Positions 14,326-21,239 of a stretch of DNA of 23,743 nucleotides are shown here, in pieces. Below the pieces are notes generated by a model that did no database searches, was not told where the DNA came from, and worked only from the letters and a program-made list of their open reading frames with translations. The stretch lies in the IMG/VR virus record IMGVR_UViG_3300002519_000008, positions 15,877 to 39,619 of that record. The stretch is one strand, 5' to 3'. The DNA comes from a virus. A program made the position numbers and the translations under genes. The stretch's first letter is position 1. Every line of letters begins with the position of its first letter.

Positions 14326-14789
14326 CAATCCCCTATCCTGTAGTCAATAACAGTGCATATAATTCCTTTGTCCTCAAATTCTACAAAACTAGTTTTAACA
14401 ATTGCAAGTATGATACTCCCATCTTTCTTTACATGCTTAGTTTCAAATTCATCATATTTATTTTCTTTTACTTTTTTAATATGGTCTTTAACTTGTTTTT
14501 CGTCTTTCAAAACGTCTATATCACTTGTTTTCATACGATAAAACTCTTCATCTGTATAACCAAGTGTTTCATATGCTTTTCTATTGTATATTATTATACT
14601 CTCTTTTTCAGGGCAAACAACCCAAACTGCAACTGGCAACATCTCAAAGATTGTTTCAAATAGTATTCGATTTTTTTCTATTCTATTCGTGAGTTCTTCA
14701 ATTTTCTTCAAAGAACCATTTGATCTATGTTTATTTGACTCATTTTCTAATTTCATCAACAACACTGATTGAACAATCTTTGTGATCAT
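14325..14789 (-). CDS. PAS-domain protein, 154 aa
   Basis: Residues about 43-152 form a PAS domain: FETIFEMLPVAVWVV, then IYNRKAYETLGYTDEEFYRM and the later DEFETKHVKKDGSIILAI, followed by the final strand GIICTVIDYRIG. The spacing and the NxxxxxxLGY and KDGS blocks are characteristic. A 40-residue helical, coiled-coil-like N-terminus precedes it (LKKIEELTNRIEKNRILF). There is no kinase, GGDEF or DNA-binding output domain. PAS domains sense ligands, light or redox or mediate dimerisation. Lying between terminase and a small membrane protein, it may be a single-domain sensor or a modulator of a host PAS signalling protein. The domain call is firm; the role is open. Confidence 0.85.
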   Translation of the reverse strand: MITKIVQSVLLMKLENESNKHRSNGSLKKIEELTNRIEKNRILFETIFEMLPVAVWVVCPEKESIIIYNRKAYETLGYTDEEFYRMKTSDIDVLKDEKQVKDHIKKVKENKYDEFETKHVKKDGSIILAIVKTSFVEFEDKGIICTVIDYRIGD

Positions 14790-14807
14790 TGTGTTATTCT
14801 CTCCAGT

Positions 14808-16472
14808 TCATCCTCTTATTAGCCAAAGAAGATCTTCATTGCTATCTCCAACTTTCAAAGTAAGTTCTTTCGGTATAGCTTTTTCAGCTTTAGGTTTTAT
14901 TATACCAAATTCGTAAGGATGATGACTGAAAGACATGTTATCAATAAGTCCCTTCTGTATCTCATTACCAGCTTGATACATCCTAAGCATCGTTCCTCTT
15001 ATAAACACGCCAATGGCTAAAGCTAGAATTAAATCATCGTTATAGCCATCCATGTGTTCGGGTTTACCATTTTCTTTAAATACAAATGTATGGAACTCAG
15101 TAAGTAGTCTAGTAGAATGTAGTATTAAATCATGACTTCTAATTTCTTCTTCCATTCTAGCTATCATAACAGGTCTTGTTCTTGATGTTGTACTGAATCC
15201 TGGTATCATATTCTTTTTTGTAGTGTCATATGGATCATGTATATCTTGTGTTTTATTGATGTCAATAAAGTTTCTAGCTTTGTCTGTCCAATATAAGTTA
15301 CCATAATTAAGATCGAGTATTTTCTGTATTGTTGCCCAACCAACATTGTTATTTTCTGGAACTAATAACGCATTATTGTATTGAACAGCAACTTGTACTA
15401 GCATATGACCAAAAACATCTGTGGGTATCTTACCTTTGTACTCAGCAACTTGCTCATATGCTTCTACATCTATAACGTGAAATGTTGAATAATCCGATCC
15501 ATCACCTCTAGCAACATCAGCTGATATTAGATACTGTCTGGAATAATCAGGGTATTTCCATATCCAGAGATTTTTATCAAAACCTGATTTCTCAATGGGC
15601 TCTCTTTCATGTGGACATTCAGACTCATCAAAGCCTTCTGATATCGTAGGATTCTCTTTGTACCAGAATATATCATTCATGTCTATAACATTACTACCAG
15701 ATTGTAAGAAGTCAGCATCATGTTCTTGTGCAAACGCTCTCAATCCTATACTTTTTCTCATTGATGCTGCCCATTTTTCTTCTCTTTCAGGATGCATAGA
15801 CCAATGAAGTTTTATAGGATTGAATGATATAGATCTTCCACCAACAAGCATTTTACTACCTTGCTCAGCTTCAGTATATAATTTATGGAACCAATTTCCT
15901 ATCCCATTAGGAGTGCTCAGCACAACACAATCACCACCAGTAGACAATGTAGGTTGAGCTGCTATCCATATTTCATCCATATCGTTAATGAACGCAGCTT
16001 CGTCAACAATTAAAAGACTCAACGATTCAGATCTACCGGCTTCTCTAGTAGTAGTAGATGCATGGATCTTTGAGCCATTTGAAAGCTCTACACTTTGTCT
16101 ATTGTCAATAGTTGGCTTGTTCTTATAGGGTTTCAACCAATCAGGCAAGTTGTCAAAAAGTACTTTTACTTTAGATACTAAGTTTGTAGCTACAGTTCCT
16201 TTTGTTGCCAATATATAGATTTCTTTGTTGTCAAAGAATGTCATCAACCATGCTGCATATCCAGCACATAACGTAGACAACCCGAGCTGTCTGGCTTTAA
16301 GTACTATATTATATGAGTTCTTAAGAAAGTGAGTGACACATTCTTCTTGAAAATCCCAGAGATCAAATTTCAACAATCCTTTTGTAGGGTGCCTAACAGT
16401 TCCATACTCTCTTAGAAAGTATATGGGCTCTTTCCTACATTTTATGAATTCTCTAGTCTGATGTTCTGTCAT
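14808..16472 (-). CDS. Terminase large subunit, T4 gp17 type
   Basis: The ATP-driven DNA packaging motor and headful nuclease. With the start at the ATG at 16472 (MTEHQTREF) the product has 554 aa. A TTG upstream gives a hydrophobic leader with no SD and is rejected. The ATPase carries a variant Walker A ARQLGLST (about 60-67; T4 has SRQLGKTT), Walker B LLIVDEA (153-159) and the coupling motif LSTPNG (185-190). The RNase H-like nuclease acidic residues are Asp319 in SADVARGDGSDY, Glu373 in LLVPENNN and Asp479/480 in GYNDDLILAL. Promoter TTGTCA-17-TAGAAT lies just upstream. No small terminase gene was recognised in the window. Confidence 0.95.
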   Translation of the reverse strand: MTEHQTREFIKCRKEPIYFLREYGTVRHPTKGLLKFDLWDFQEECVTHFLKNSYNIVLKARQLGLSTLCAGYAAWLMTFFDNKEIYILATKGTVATNLVSKVKVLFDNLPDWLKPYKNKPTIDNRQSVELSNGSKIHASTTTREAGRSESLSLLIVDEAAFINDMDEIWIAAQPTLSTGGDCVVLSTPNGIGNWFHKLYTEAEQGSKMLVGGRSISFNPIKLHWSMHPEREEKWAASMRKSIGLRAFAQEHDADFLQSGSNVIDMNDIFWYKENPTISEGFDESECPHEREPIEKSGFDKNLWIWKYPDYSRQYLISADVARGDGSDYSTFHVIDVEAYEQVAEYKGKIPTDVFGHMLVQVAVQYNNALLVPENNNVGWATIQKILDLNYGNLYWTDKARNFIDINKTQDIHDPYDTTKKNMIPGFSTTSRTRPVMIARMEEEIRSHDLILHSTRLLTEFHTFVFKENGKPEHMDGYNDDLILALAIGVFIRGTMLRMYQAGNEIQKGLIDNMSFSHHPYEFGIIKPKAEKAIPKELTLKVGDSNEDLLWLIRG

Positions 16473-16506
16473 TGAGAGTTCCCAAACGATAATATATGAT
16501 AACAAT

Positions 16507-16535
16507 ATTCTATATAAATATAGTACTAATGACAA
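16507..16535 (-). promoter_or_regulatory. Sigma70-like promoter for the terminase-portal operon
   Basis: On the minus strand TTGTCA (16535-16530) and TAGAAT (16512-16507) are separated by 17 nt; each hexamer differs from consensus at one position. The leader to the terminase ATG is about 30 nt. An overlapping TATTTATATA lies in the spacer, resembling the candidate late motif. Confidence 0.55.
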
Positions 16536-16587
16536 AAAAAGATCTTATTTACATAAGGCTTTGATTGTTTTAGAATATTTTTTGTGT

Positions 16588-16890
16588 TTAGAAACTTCTT
16601 GGTTTAAACTTCCTGTTTTCCAGAACTCTTAAGAACAAAAAATGATCGATAATCCAACGTTTTATATGTCTATGCTCAAATTTGACAGCTGGAGAGACAT
16701 CAAATCCATATACAAATGTTACACTTTTTAAAAAGCCATAATCATCAACAACTTGCTCAGTTCTAACTTCATATGGTTCAATAGTTCGTCTGACTATTTC
16801 TCCATCTTTCTTTTTGTATTTTATATCAAGAATGTTGCTATTCATGATGCCTTCAGATACTAAGCTTTTCACTCTACTTACTGGTAACAT
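16588..16890 (-). CDS. WYL-domain-like protein, 100 aa
   Basis: Residues about 20-95 resemble a WYL domain: LDIKYKKKDGEIVRRTIEPY, then VYGFDV and HIKRWIIDHFLFLRVLEN followed by FKPR. WYL domains usually bind a nucleic-acid or nucleotide ligand and regulate transcription or defence effectors. Here there is no helix-turn-helix, so it is a stand-alone domain. The ATG at 16890 follows GAGGTG. A 12-codon frame starting MKLDEVSYVTSK overlaps the start in another frame. It precedes the terminase promoter and follows the 227-aa gene. Its possible role as a regulator of phage or host transcription is inference, and the domain call itself is moderate. Confidence 0.6.
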   Translation of the reverse strand: MLPVSRVKSLVSEGIMNSNILDIKYKKKDGEIVRRTIEPYEVRTEQVVDDYGFLKSVTFVYGFDVSPAVKFEHRHIKRWIIDHFLFLRVLENRKFKPRSF

Positions 16891-16924
16891 AACTCACCTC
16901 ATCTAGTTTCATTTTCAGTCTCTC

Positions 16925-17608
16925 TCATTCAATAGGTTTCTTAGTCTTTGGGTCTAGTTCTTCAACTGAATATACTTCAAAACTAGGTTCCAATACATCA
17001 AATATGTCATCTCTTTCGAACTTTGTTTGAACAAGCATATCAACTTCTATGTCAACAGTCTTGTCTTCTTCTGTACCAGTATTAAAGCTATTCACCTTCG
17101 CTTTAGCACTATTAATTTTGAAGTACTTCCTTTTCATGTAGTTTTCTAAATTCTTTACTTCAGCTTTTATGTTGCTCTGGTCAATCATAGGGATACCGAC
17201 AGATAATTTATACAACTTTATTCTATCTATTGGTGAAGCTTCTGTTATACCAGATTGAACTAAACCATTTGCTGATAAAAGAGAATACAATTCTGTGTTA
17301 TTTGTAATAGCAGATAGATCATCAACAAATCTAGTAGTATCTAGTCTATCCCAGCCGATACCCATAAGTCTTATTGCTATTGAACCCTTGGCCTCCTCAG
17401 CTTCTTGTTCATTTTGGTTCTTGAGAGCGTTCACATATTGTATAGTTAAGTCTTCTACATTCCCAGTATTTGTAATCTCATGTTTGAATCTAGCTCTCTT
17501 CTCTTTATTTTTCCTCTCCCTTGCAGCTTTTAATCTCATATCAACATTCAATGCATCTCTTTCGTTGTTCGTCTTTGCTGCAGGGTGACTCACTTCTCTT
17601 AGTTTCAT
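16925..17608 (-). CDS. Hypothetical protein, 227 aa
   Basis: The start at 17608 (MKLREVSHPAAKTN) follows AGGAGA at 7 nt, and that SD overlaps the upstream stop; a TTG nine codons earlier is rejected. Residues 20-60 are highly basic helix (ERKNKEKRARFKHE). The middle is helical and acidic (NEQEAEEAKGSIAIRLM). The C-terminal half includes YMKRKYFKINSAKAKVNSF and alternating beta-like strands (KTVDIEVDMLVQTKFERDD). The first five residues echo the MK(x)RE start of several capsid-targeted candidates, but no clear protease site is seen. No family recognised. It is coupled downstream of the ART-like gene and may act with it. Confidence 0.7.
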   Translation of the reverse strand: MKLREVSHPAAKTNNERDALNVDMRLKAARERKNKEKRARFKHEITNTGNVEDLTIQYVNALKNQNEQEAEEAKGSIAIRLMGIGWDRLDTTRFVDDLSAITNNTELYSLLSANGLVQSGITEASPIDRIKLYKLSVGIPMIDQSNIKAEVKNLENYMKRKYFKINSAKAKVNSFNTGTEEDKTVDIEVDMLVQTKFERDDIFDVLEPSFEVYSVEELDPKTKKPIE

Positions 17609-17618
17609 CAAGATTCTC

Positions 17619-19298
17619 CTATTGTTTTGCAATTTCTATTACTTGGTCAGCAAAACTTGCATCTATAATGTAGTATCCCTTTGTGTAACTGAATAAGACT
17701 TCTTTTTTACTAACAGCTAAAGTTGGTAGACTATCTTTAGAGTTTTTGAAATATCCGGAAAGTGCAAAATCAGCTATTTCTTTATCTTTTGTTAGATATT
17801 TCTCGTTTTCAGGATCGGGATTTTTTTCATATCGTTGTTTTTCAGAAGCATAATTACTAATAGCTTGATAAGGTTGTGAATGGTAGAAATCATCAATCTT
17901 ATTGCTTTGAAAATATGTAGTACCATTTACAGCAAACACTAAGTGCGGTCTTCCATATAAATTACCAAATGCAGGAAGCTGTGCAGGTGTTTTAGAGCTG
18001 TTAAAACAATATGCATATGCTGAATATTGTCTGGAAGGAATGTTTGGGAAATGGTCTTTCCTAAATTCTTCTACATATTCATCAATTTCCTTCTTGCTAT
18101 CTTTTGGTGTCCTTTTATTTAGGTGCTTTATAAATGCATAATCTTTACTAATGCCTTCTCTAACACCTCTTACTAATCCCTTGCCTTTTGCATATGCTTG
18201 CCAAGCAATACTACATTGTTTCTTTATCTTAGTTTCTATTAACTCAGCAACATCTGGTGATTCACTAGTTGCTTTAGAACTTATTGATGGTATAGGAGGA
18301 GGTTTGAATAAGTCGTCAATTTCTTTATTTTTTGCATTCTTTTGCTTCTTCTTCATATCAAGAAGTGCTTTTTTAGCTTTAGCTAGACTTAGATTCGACA
18401 CTACTTTCATATCAACTTTGTTACTTGTGTCAATACCCCCACTATTAGAAAAAGGATACAAACGAACGTTGTTTCCATAAATTGATATCCTGCATGCAGA
18501 AGAATTTTTATTAGTAGAATCAAATCTAACACCTTTTGTTACAAGAGTAGATTTATAAAACGTTCCAATAGCATCTAGATACTCAGCAAATTCTATTGCA
18601 AATTTGTCTGAGCCCTTCTTTTTCAAATGGATTCCTAGTTCTGATGTTGAAGTTTTACTTAATATAGCTTTCTTAGTTTTTGAATCACCTTTGACTCCTT
18701 CTGGAGAAAGGAGACCACGTAATTTTTCTACTTTGTTTGCTGTACTTAGAAGAACTCTTATAATCTTGTTACTTATAAATCTCACTTTAGCTACAGTTCC
18801 TTTACCATACTTCTTTAGTGAGATGTATCTAACTTGAGGGTTACCAGTATACTTTGGTCCTGGCTTGAAAACTTCAACTCTACCTTGTTCTGTATGTGAA
18901 GGCACAAAATCAAAATCAACCATCATACTCATAAGTTGCTTATCAAACGTTGCATTTTTATAACCTTGCTTAACAGGCTTTTCAGGTTCTGGTTCTTCTG
19001 GAATGCCAGTTCCACCTGGAGCAACTAGTTTTTTTGCTTTATTCAGTTTGTTATTAGTAGTAAGAAAAACTCTAATCACTTTGTTATGGAAATATATTTT
19101 TGCAACAGTGCCTTTTGAGTAGTCCTTTAGCGTTATTTCTCTTATATTAGGATTAGCTGCACTAGCTCCTGGCAAGTAAGTAACAATTCTACTACTTTCA
19201 TAGTGCTTATAACCAGCTTTCTCTATAAAGTCTATAAACTTCTCTTTAATCTGAGTTTTGTTATCTAATTCAAGCAATAGCGATTCTAATAAATTCAT
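17619..19298 (-). CDS. Multi-module protein with possible ADP-ribosyltransferase-like C-terminus
   Basis: The 559-aa product begins MNLLESLLLELDN, with LLE-S as a possible prohead protease cut. Two imperfect repeats follow (about 20-95 and 120-200), each with a KGTVAK block, an IRV(F/L)L block and TxNK. A third, weaker segment covers 235-310. After a Pro/Ser linker the C-terminal domain has GLVRGVREG near 375, HLNKRTPKDSKK near 395, RQYSAYAYCFNSS near 425 and a later LVFAVNG. The Arg-Gly strand and the YSA strand resemble the R-S part of R-S-E ADP-ribosyltransferases, but I see no clear ExE motif. T4 Alt is an ART packaged in the head and injected; this could be an analogue. The family call is tentative. 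Confidence 0.5.
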   Translation of the reverse strand: MNLLESLLLELDNKTQIKEKFIDFIEKAGYKHYESSRIVTYLPGASAANPNIREITLKDYSKGTVAKIYFHNKVIRVFLTTNNKLNKAKKLVAPGGTGIPEEPEPEKPVKQGYKNATFDKQLMSMMVDFDFVPSHTEQGRVEVFKPGPKYTGNPQVRYISLKKYGKGTVAKVRFISNKIIRVLLSTANKVEKLRGLLSPEGVKGDSKTKKAILSKTSTSELGIHLKKKGSDKFAIEFAEYLDAIGTFYKSTLVTKGVRFDSTNKNSSACRISIYGNNVRLYPFSNSGGIDTSNKVDMKVVSNLSLAKAKKALLDMKKKQKNAKNKEIDDLFKPPPIPSISSKATSESPDVAELIETKIKKQCSIAWQAYAKGKGLVRGVREGISKDYAFIKHLNKRTPKDSKKEIDEYVEEFRKDHFPNIPSRQYSAYAYCFNSSKTPAQLPAFGNLYGRPHLVFAVNGTTYFQSNKIDDFYHSQPYQAISNYASEKQRYEKNPDPENEKYLTKDKEIADFALSGYFKNSKDSLPTLAVSKKEVLFSYTKGYYIIDASFADQVIEIAKQ

Positions 19299-19307
19299 CA
19301 ACACTCT

Positions 19308-19943
19308 CTATTTAGTTATCTTGTTCCCATTGTATCTATACCAAGCACTCACATTATCCGAATTATACATGATCAAGTAAAGATCAGGGTCAAATAGATT
19401 CCAGAACTTCTTGATTCTGCTTTGTGACTTTTCCCAAGAATGCTTTAGATAATCTAGCTCTACTTGTCTATCAGTTTTCTCATTTCTCTTTACTGTTGTT
19501 TCTAATGGAGAGAACGCATGAAGGAATACAACTTTGTAGCCATTCTTCTTTGACGCATTGATGACTGACCTGTATTTCATATATGAACTGCCTGTAACAT
19601 CATAGACTACAACAATACGGTCTTTTCTCTTATCACCAACTATATTTCCGAATCTCTTACTAGCTAATGTAGTTGACCCTTTGTGATAGATGTTTGTGTC
19701 ACCTGTAAACTTCATTGATATATCGTCAACAGCGACAACAACTACGTTTCTTGCTTTAGGTTTGATATATTTGTTGATAATTGTGCTTTTACCAGTCCTG
19801 GGTGAACCGGCTAGAAAGATGGCAACATTTTCATTTGAGGAAAGGATCTTGTTAAGGTCTGATTGAGAACTTTCTACTAATATACTATTTTCTATAAATA
19901 TAGAATTTAATTCTTGTTCAAACAATATTGTTTCAAGCTTCAT
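19308..19943 (-). CDS. P-loop kinase-like protein, 211 aa
   Basis: A Walker A motif, AGSPRTGKST, at residues 45-54 follows a hydrophobic strand, as in zeta-toxin-like and polynucleotide-kinase-like P-loop kinases. Further strands are NVVVVAVDDISMKF (about 66-79), DRIVVVYDVTGSS and YKVVFLHAFSP. The N-terminus MKLETILFEQELNS leads to ILVE-SSQ at 21-27, a fit to the prohead protease consensus, so residues 1-24 could be a removable capsid-targeting leader. The ATG follows GAGAT. It is the gene before the ART-like gene, ending 9 nt before that start. The substrate cannot be inferred; a nucleotide, a nucleic-acid end or a sugar nucleotide are options. Confidence 0.7.
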   Translation of the reverse strand: MKLETILFEQELNSIFIENSILVESSQSDLNKILSSNENVAIFLAGSPRTGKSTIINKYIKPKARNVVVVAVDDISMKFTGDTNIYHKGSTTLASKRFGNIVGDKRKDRIVVVYDVTGSSYMKYRSVINASKKNGYKVVFLHAFSPLETTVKRNEKTDRQVELDYLKHSWEKSQSRIKKFWNLFDPDLYLIMYNSDNVSAWYRYNGNKITK

Positions 19944-19951
19944 GTGTTATC

Positions 19952-20185
19952 TCATCTTCTGAATAAGTAGTCAAGCTCTGATATTACCCAAGTCATTCCA
20001 ACTGTTGCCAATGCAACAAATTCTGGTGCTGAGAAAAATGGTGCCCAGGCTTGTAATGATTCTGGATCAGTATACATGTACCACGGGATGTTACCTAATA
20101 TTACAACGAAAGTTGCTGCAACTCCCGAATGTGCTTTAGATCTCGCTTTAGCGTTTACTGGTTTGTGCTGTCTTGCTGGTGACAT
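19952..20185 (-). CDS. Small two-helix membrane protein, 77 aa
   Basis: After a basic N-terminus (MSPARQHKPVNAKARSKAHS) come two hydrophobic segments, GVAATFVVILGNIPWYMY (about 21-38) and FVALATVGMTWVISELDYLF (about 56-75), with a short loop between and RR at the end. This size and layout fit a class II holin, but many small phage membrane proteins look alike. No lysin gene is seen nearby. The start has a weak SD. It lies 34 nt downstream of the tmRNA 3' end on the same strand, so both may come from one transcript. Confidence 0.65.
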   Translation of the reverse strand: MSPARQHKPVNAKARSKAHSGVAATFVVILGNIPWYMYTDPESLQAWAPFFSAPEFVALATVGMTWVISELDYLFRR

Positions 20186-20219
20186 CTACATTCTCATGTA
20201 TGAGATTCTTTCTAATTTT

Positions 20220-20521
20220 TGGTGGACCCGCTGGGGTTCGAACCCAGGTGTTGTATAGTTCAATGAAAGAAGTTCGTTCACATTCATAGTCGATTTAAGA
20301 TTAGCCACCGAGAGTCAATCGACAAATTCTCTCAGTGTCATTACAAGGTGTTCGTGTGTTCATTACCGATTCGGTAACGAGGAAATTATAATCTTATCGG
20401 TGTCCGAAGTTCCCCGGGCTACTTATGCAGCCATCCTGTATGAATCGTCATTTACTTTTTTACTGCAGTTGAATGCACTTCAGTTCATTACATCCTACCA
20501 GTCGATTCCAGTGTCGGGCCC
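20220..20521 (-). ncRNA. ssrA: Transfer-messenger RNA (tmRNA), phage-encoded
   Basis: The RNA of about 302 nt rescues stalled ribosomes. The 5' end GGGCCCG (20521-20515) pairs over 7 bp with CGGGTCC (20230-20224), followed by an encoded ACCA (20223-20220). The stem contains the G3-U pair needed for alanine charging. The T-arm CTGGG/CCCAG with loop TTCGAAC lies at 20247-20231. Near the 5' end CACTGGAATCGACTGG matches the tmRNA signature. A small pseudoknot (20482-20464, TGAA/TTCA stem with TGCA loop pairing to a downstream TGCA) precedes the tag frame 20455-20423. The tag reads VNDDSYRMAA then TAA, against E. coli ANDENYALAA. It is one-piece, and shorter than E. coli's 363 nt. The resume codon appears to be GTA, which is unusual and uncertain. 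Confidence 0.95.
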
Positions 20522-20572
20522 ATTATAAAAGTTTATGTGACAAAACTTCAACTTCACCATGAGTAGTATTAG

Positions 20573-20776
20573 CTATTTCTGTAAGCTTATACTTTCATTC
20601 ATTGAATCTAAAGCTTTTGCAATTCTTACATATATATTTCCAGTACCGTGATGTATGACTGGTGTTACAGCTCTATCTACATCTTCGAAACGTTTTCCTG
20701 TCATGTCCACTAATGCGTTCAATATTTGAGCTTCAACACCTCTTTCATGATATCCTTTTGCTTCACTAAGCTTCAT
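20573..20776 (-). CDS. Hypothetical small protein, 67 aa
   Basis: Starts MKLSEAKGYHERGVEAQILN at an ATG sharing ATGA with the upstream CxxC-protein stop, so translation is coupled. The product has a helix (AQILNALVDMTGKRFEDVDR) and a possible strand pair (VTPVIHHGTGNIYVRIAKAL). The MKLSE start echoes other small proteins in the window, without a good protease site. No family recognised. It lies 51 nt upstream of the tmRNA on the same strand and could be on the precursor transcript from which tmRNA is processed. Confidence 0.65.
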   Translation of the reverse strand: MKLSEAKGYHERGVEAQILNALVDMTGKRFEDVDRAVTPVIHHGTGNIYVRIAKALDSMNESISLQK

Positions 20777-21000
20777 CTTCTAATCTCCACTGTCTCTATT
20801 TTTAGTAGTTTCCAGCATGTTATCCAAGAAATACCACCATCCCTCAATATCTCATCTCTCTGTTCTTCTTCACTGATTATTGCTTTCTGTTCTTTTCTAA
20901 TCTTTGCTTTGAAACTCCCTTTCAAACCATTCATCTTATGAGGCTTGCACATAAGACAACCGGACCTACGATTCTTGGGTCTTTTGCGCTTATGATGCAT
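20773..21000 (-). CDS. Small basic protein with a CxxCKPHK motif, 75 aa
   Basis: The ATG follows AGGAGGTTAAT. The N-terminus MHHKRKRPKNRRSGCLMCKP is strongly basic and runs into CLMCKPHKMNG, then a Lys/Arg helix (SFKAKIRKEQKAI) and an acidic segment (SEEEQRDEILRDGG). Short bacterial and phage proteins with a CxxCKP(W/H)K motif are common in my recollection, but of unknown function. One CxxC plus the nearby His residues could bind a metal or nucleic acid. It is followed by the 67-aa gene with a 4-nt overlap and preceded by a 12-codon frame whose stop overlaps its SD. Confidence 0.7.
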   Translation of the reverse strand: MHHKRKRPKNRRSGCLMCKPHKMNGLKGSFKAKIRKEQKAIISEEEQRDEILRDGGISWITCWKLLKIETVEIRR

Positions 21001-21060
21001 ATTAACCTCCTATAAAAGTACTGGAATATCTCTAGTTCTATTTGCCATCTCTTTAACCAC

Positions 21061-21074
21061 CCCCTTTATAAATT
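21061..21074 (-). promoter_or_regulatory. Candidate late promoter before the CxxC-protein gene
   Basis: The minus strand reads AATTTATAAAGGGG, sharing TTTATAAWG with three other sites placed before minus-strand units. No clear -35. It lies in the 79-nt gap between the zinc-protein gene and the gene at 20773-21000. Confidence 0.3.
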
Positions 21075-21079
21075 GCAAC

Positions 21080-21229
21080 TTAACCTCTTAGCAATTGTTT
21101 TTTGAATGACTCTTTCTCATCAACTCTTTTAGCTGTTCCATGCCCTTCGCATGCTGGGCATAACTCTACTTGCTTTGTGTCTTCATTTAATGTTGTCTTC
21201 TTCCCTTCACATACTTTGCAAATTAGCAT
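21080..21229 (-). CDS. Small zinc-binding protein with DnaJ-type CxxCxG motifs, 49 aa
   Basis: This gene is easily missed because of its size. The ATG at 21229 follows AGGAG at 6-7 nt. The product has CKVCEGKK at residues 4-11 and CPACEGHGTAKR at 24-35, that is two CxxCxG motifs about 17 residues apart, as in the zinc-finger region of DnaJ-type proteins. A basic tail follows (ESFKKQLLRG). It lacks a J-domain, so it is not a chaperone by itself. Four Cys can bind one zinc ion. It fills the gap between the basic protein gene and the candidate promoter. Function unknown; RNA, DNA or protein binding is possible. Confidence 0.8.
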   Translation of the reverse strand: MLICKVCEGKKTTLNEDTKQVELCPACEGHGTAKRVDEKESFKKQLLRG

Positions 21230-21239
21230 GTCATACTCC

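Noticed and set aside
16534-16557. Hairpin CTTAT/ATAAG followed by a seven-T run on the minus strand
   Set aside because: The stem is only 5 bp, almost all A-T, and separated from the T-run; it overlaps the terminase promoter region.
20220-20250. tRNA-like 3' end (T-arm and CCA) that could be read as a lone tRNA
   Set aside because: No D-arm or anticodon arm at tRNA distance; the matching 5' acceptor strand is about 300 nt away and a tag frame lies between, so it is the end of a tmRNA.
20522-20527. TATAAT on the minus strand with TTGAAG 18 nt upstream, directly before the tmRNA
   Set aside because: The -10 abuts the mature 5' end, so transcription would start inside the acceptor stem. If it is used, the tmRNA would lack its first bases; a longer precursor cut by RNase P is more likely.
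21010-21048. 12-codon frame starting MANRTRDIP before the CxxC-protein gene
   Set aside because: GGTGG lies 8 nt upstream and its stop overlaps the next SD, so a leader peptide is possible, but there is no support beyond position.
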